In this document: one piece after another, positions 53,009 through 54,166 of the stretch | Numbering within the stretch: position 1 is the first letter of the stretch | Layout of the letters: every line of letters starts with the position of its first letter | Assembly (NCBI GenBank): GCA_937951615.1 | Contig: CALFBH010000046.1 | Coordinates: forward strand, 1-54,166 | Length of the DNA stretch: 54,166 nt | Direction of reading: 5' to 3' | Source of the DNA: an uncultured Saprospiraceae bacterium | Lineage (GTDB): Bacteria > Bacteroidota > Bacteroidia > Chitinophagales > Saprospiraceae | The notes under the pieces: model-generated | Seen by the model: only the letters and a program-made list of their open reading frames with translations | The model's database searches: none | Told to the model about the DNA's origin: nothing | Program-made: the position numbers and the translations under genes

Positions 53009-53917
53009 TCAGAATTCATTCCACTCTTTAACCCTCGCGCGGAAACGCTCTTCATCAAAAGGCCAGCGACCTACACTATAGGTTTTTTCCAATTTATCTT
53101 CAATTCGGTCAGGGAGATCTGCGAAAAAATCTATGCCTGTGATGTCTTCTGCTTCATCGACACTCATAGCATAATAATCGAGTGGTTTTCCACTTTTCTC
53201 GTTGGGAATGACAAAGGCAACAGCTTTCTGTTCGGGACCTTCATAGTCTAGTAGTATTTTGTAAAAAGCAGCGGGTACAGTGACGTCATTGACCTCTCCA
53301 ATTCTGGCTTTTGCCCGCTTGGTGAGCACAGGCCCGGTGACGATATACAGGTGCTTATATCCACGTGTCCAGTCGCGCACCTGCTCTTCCAGTTCTCGCC
53401 ATATTCCGCGATTAAAACTGCGTTCCTGCGGACAGACATTGCTCATCAAAAAACTGCTGTACATGGCATCCGACGAAAATTGCATGTCAGCAGCAGGCAC
53501 AAGATGCCCTCGGTCATAGCCACTACCATAATAATCATCCACTGAAGCCGAGCCAGTTGGAATGTCCTTATCCTGCCGAAAATTGTCTCCCCGCTCTACA
53601 TTTTTGACCAGCCTTCTGACGTCCATTTCATAAGTTACCCACTCTGCCTGTTCGTGTTTTTCTGAATAAGAAAGTGTATAATAATGATGGTCAATCAGCT
53701 TATCATTTCCATAATACGGTAAAAAATCCTGGTAAGTACTTTCTATGTCGTCAAACTCAATGACTTCTTCTTCTGTTGTTTCTTCCTCGTCAAAAAAATC
53801 GGGCATTTCTTCGCCGCCGGAAAGGAGTTTATACGCATAGCCCATGATTGCAATAACTGCTGCCAATAAAGCAACCTGAATACCAACTTTTGAACTGCTT
53901 GATGATGTATCTGCCAT
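53009..53917 (-). CDS. Membrane-anchored NucA/DRGH-type DNA/RNA non-specific endonuclease
   Basis: The 302-residue protein has an N-terminal membrane anchor (VGIQVALLAAVIAIMGYAY), an acidic stalk (EEETTEEEVIEFDD) and a beta-beta-alpha-metal nuclease domain with the DRGHLVPAAD motif (Asp135-Arg136-Gly137-His138; His138 is the general base), SNVCPQERSFNRGIW with the Mg2+-binding Asn169, and IVTGPVL. These enzymes cut DNA and RNA without specificity, in the periplasm or on the surface, usually for nutrient recovery or defence. Its -7 box lies four bases before the ATG. Confidence 0.93.
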   Translation of the reverse strand: MADTSSSSSKVGIQVALLAAVIAIMGYAYKLLSGGEEMPDFFDEEETTEEEVIEFDDIESTYQDFLPYYGNDKLIDHHYYTLSYSEKHEQAEWVTYEMDVRRLVKNVERGDNFRQDKDIPTGSASVDDYYGSGYDRGHLVPAADMQFSSDAMYSSFLMSNVCPQERSFNRGIWRELEEQVRDWTRGYKHLYIVTGPVLTKRAKARIGEVNDVTVPAAFYKILLDYEGPEQKAVAFVIPNEKSGKPLDYYAMSVDEAEDITGIDFFADLPDRIEDKLEKTYSVGRWPFDEERFRARVKEWNEF

Positions 53918-53929
53918 AGCGCAAATGTA
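53918..53929 (-). promoter_or_regulatory. Promoter fused to the start codon (likely leaderless)
   Basis: On the minus strand TACATTTG (53929-53922) is followed by CGCT and ATG (53917), the same layout as the SDR gene at 11018. Confidence 0.55.
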
Positions 53930-53945
53930 GGCATTTTATTTTATT

Positions 53946-53984
53946 GTGTTATGGTGTTATAGTGTTATAGTGTTATAGTGTTGA
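53946..53984. repeat. GTGTTATA tandem repeats
   Basis: GTGTTAT(A/G) occurs four to five times in a row, with a GTGTTGAT end. It fills the gap after the nuclease promoter. Confidence 0.8.
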
Positions 53985-54050
53985 TGATAAAATAAGTGCT
54001 TGGACTCAGCTAAACGCCACTTTCAATTTAGGGAAGGCGAAAAAAATAAA

Positions 54051-54166
54051 CTACCCGTCGGGTGAATATTTAATCAGAATGTCCCATTTATGTAAATCTG
54101 GATTTCGGATAATTGATTTTCCAAGTTCTTTGAATTCTTTGTAAGTTACTTTTACCCCTTTTTGAT
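54051..54166 (-). CDS. 3' end of an unidentified gene (partial)
   Basis: Reading minus strand from the window edge, 37 codons run without a stop until TAG at 54051-54053. The peptide includes KGVKVTYKEFKELGKSIIRN and PDLHKWDILIKYSPDG. I do not recognise the family. The start lies beyond the window, so only the C-terminus is described. Confidence 0.45.
   Translation of the reverse strand, partial: QKGVKVTYKEFKELGKSIIRNPDLHKWDILIKYSPDG

Overview
The window looks like a chromosomal piece of a Bacteroidota bacterium, most likely Saprospiria (Lewinella/Haliscomenobacter-like). The evidence is type IX secretion (T9SS) sorting domains of types A and B, PorP/SprF proteins, a fused MurF-alanine racemase, DUF5777 and DUF4349 proteins, promoters of the Bacteroidota -7 type (TAnnTTTG) and almost no Shine-Dalgarno sequences. 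Species cannot be named from sequence alone.

Layout. 1-5.4 kb is accessory: a PIN toxin with a small partner, a Fic enzyme, AlkB, a beta-barrel gene broken by one in-frame stop, and an orphan AAA ATPase with a double operator-like dyad. 5.4-6.7 kb holds a split YeeE/YedE sulfur transporter behind a CRP/FNR-type palindrome. 6.7-11 kb holds tRNA-Leu(CAA), hscB, rseP, a BON-LysM protein and a GDP-mannose 4,6-dehydratase-like gene, all on the minus strand. 11.4-31 kb is a surface/secretion block on the plus strand: a cytosolic TPR hybrid kinase with an AraC output domain, a giant secreted LamG/FN3 protein of about 3,220 residues, two T9SS type B proteins, a truncated and an intact PorP/SprF, and a TPR-PD40-OmpA protein. 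31-38.3 kb holds murF-alr, an unusual 682-residue protein of four repeats plus a TIR/deoxyribosyltransferase-like C-terminus, a T9SS esterase and an APMAP-like propeller. 38.7-46.2 kb holds lipoproteins, an M42 peptidase, a DUF4258 protein, a MORN protein, an acyl-ACP thioesterase and a cytochrome c/DUF5777 operon. 46.6-54 kb holds an M43 metalloprotease, fbp, a DUF4349-RluA pair, a NucA-type nuclease and the tail of an unknown gene.

The secretion block reads as one functional unit: the sorting-domain proteins are cargo, the PorP/SprF proteins are their likely outer-membrane partners, and the OmpA protein could anchor the complex to peptidoglycan. The kinase just upstream is a plausible but unproven regulator.

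The intergenic DNA is unusually structured. The most notable signal is a family of elements with 13-bp inverted arms (GTCG-N5-CGAW) and a nearly constant 56-57-nt spacer, at 1-141, 37058-37139, 38322-38404 and 38460-38606. The variable core of the arms changes between copies while pairing is largely kept. Other dispersed repeats, hairpin-plus-short-tandem-repeat units and long perfect palindromes sit between many genes. The strongest protein-level novelty candidate is the 33.8-35.8 kb repeat/TIR-like gene. No CRISPR array, transposase, integrase or rRNA was seen.
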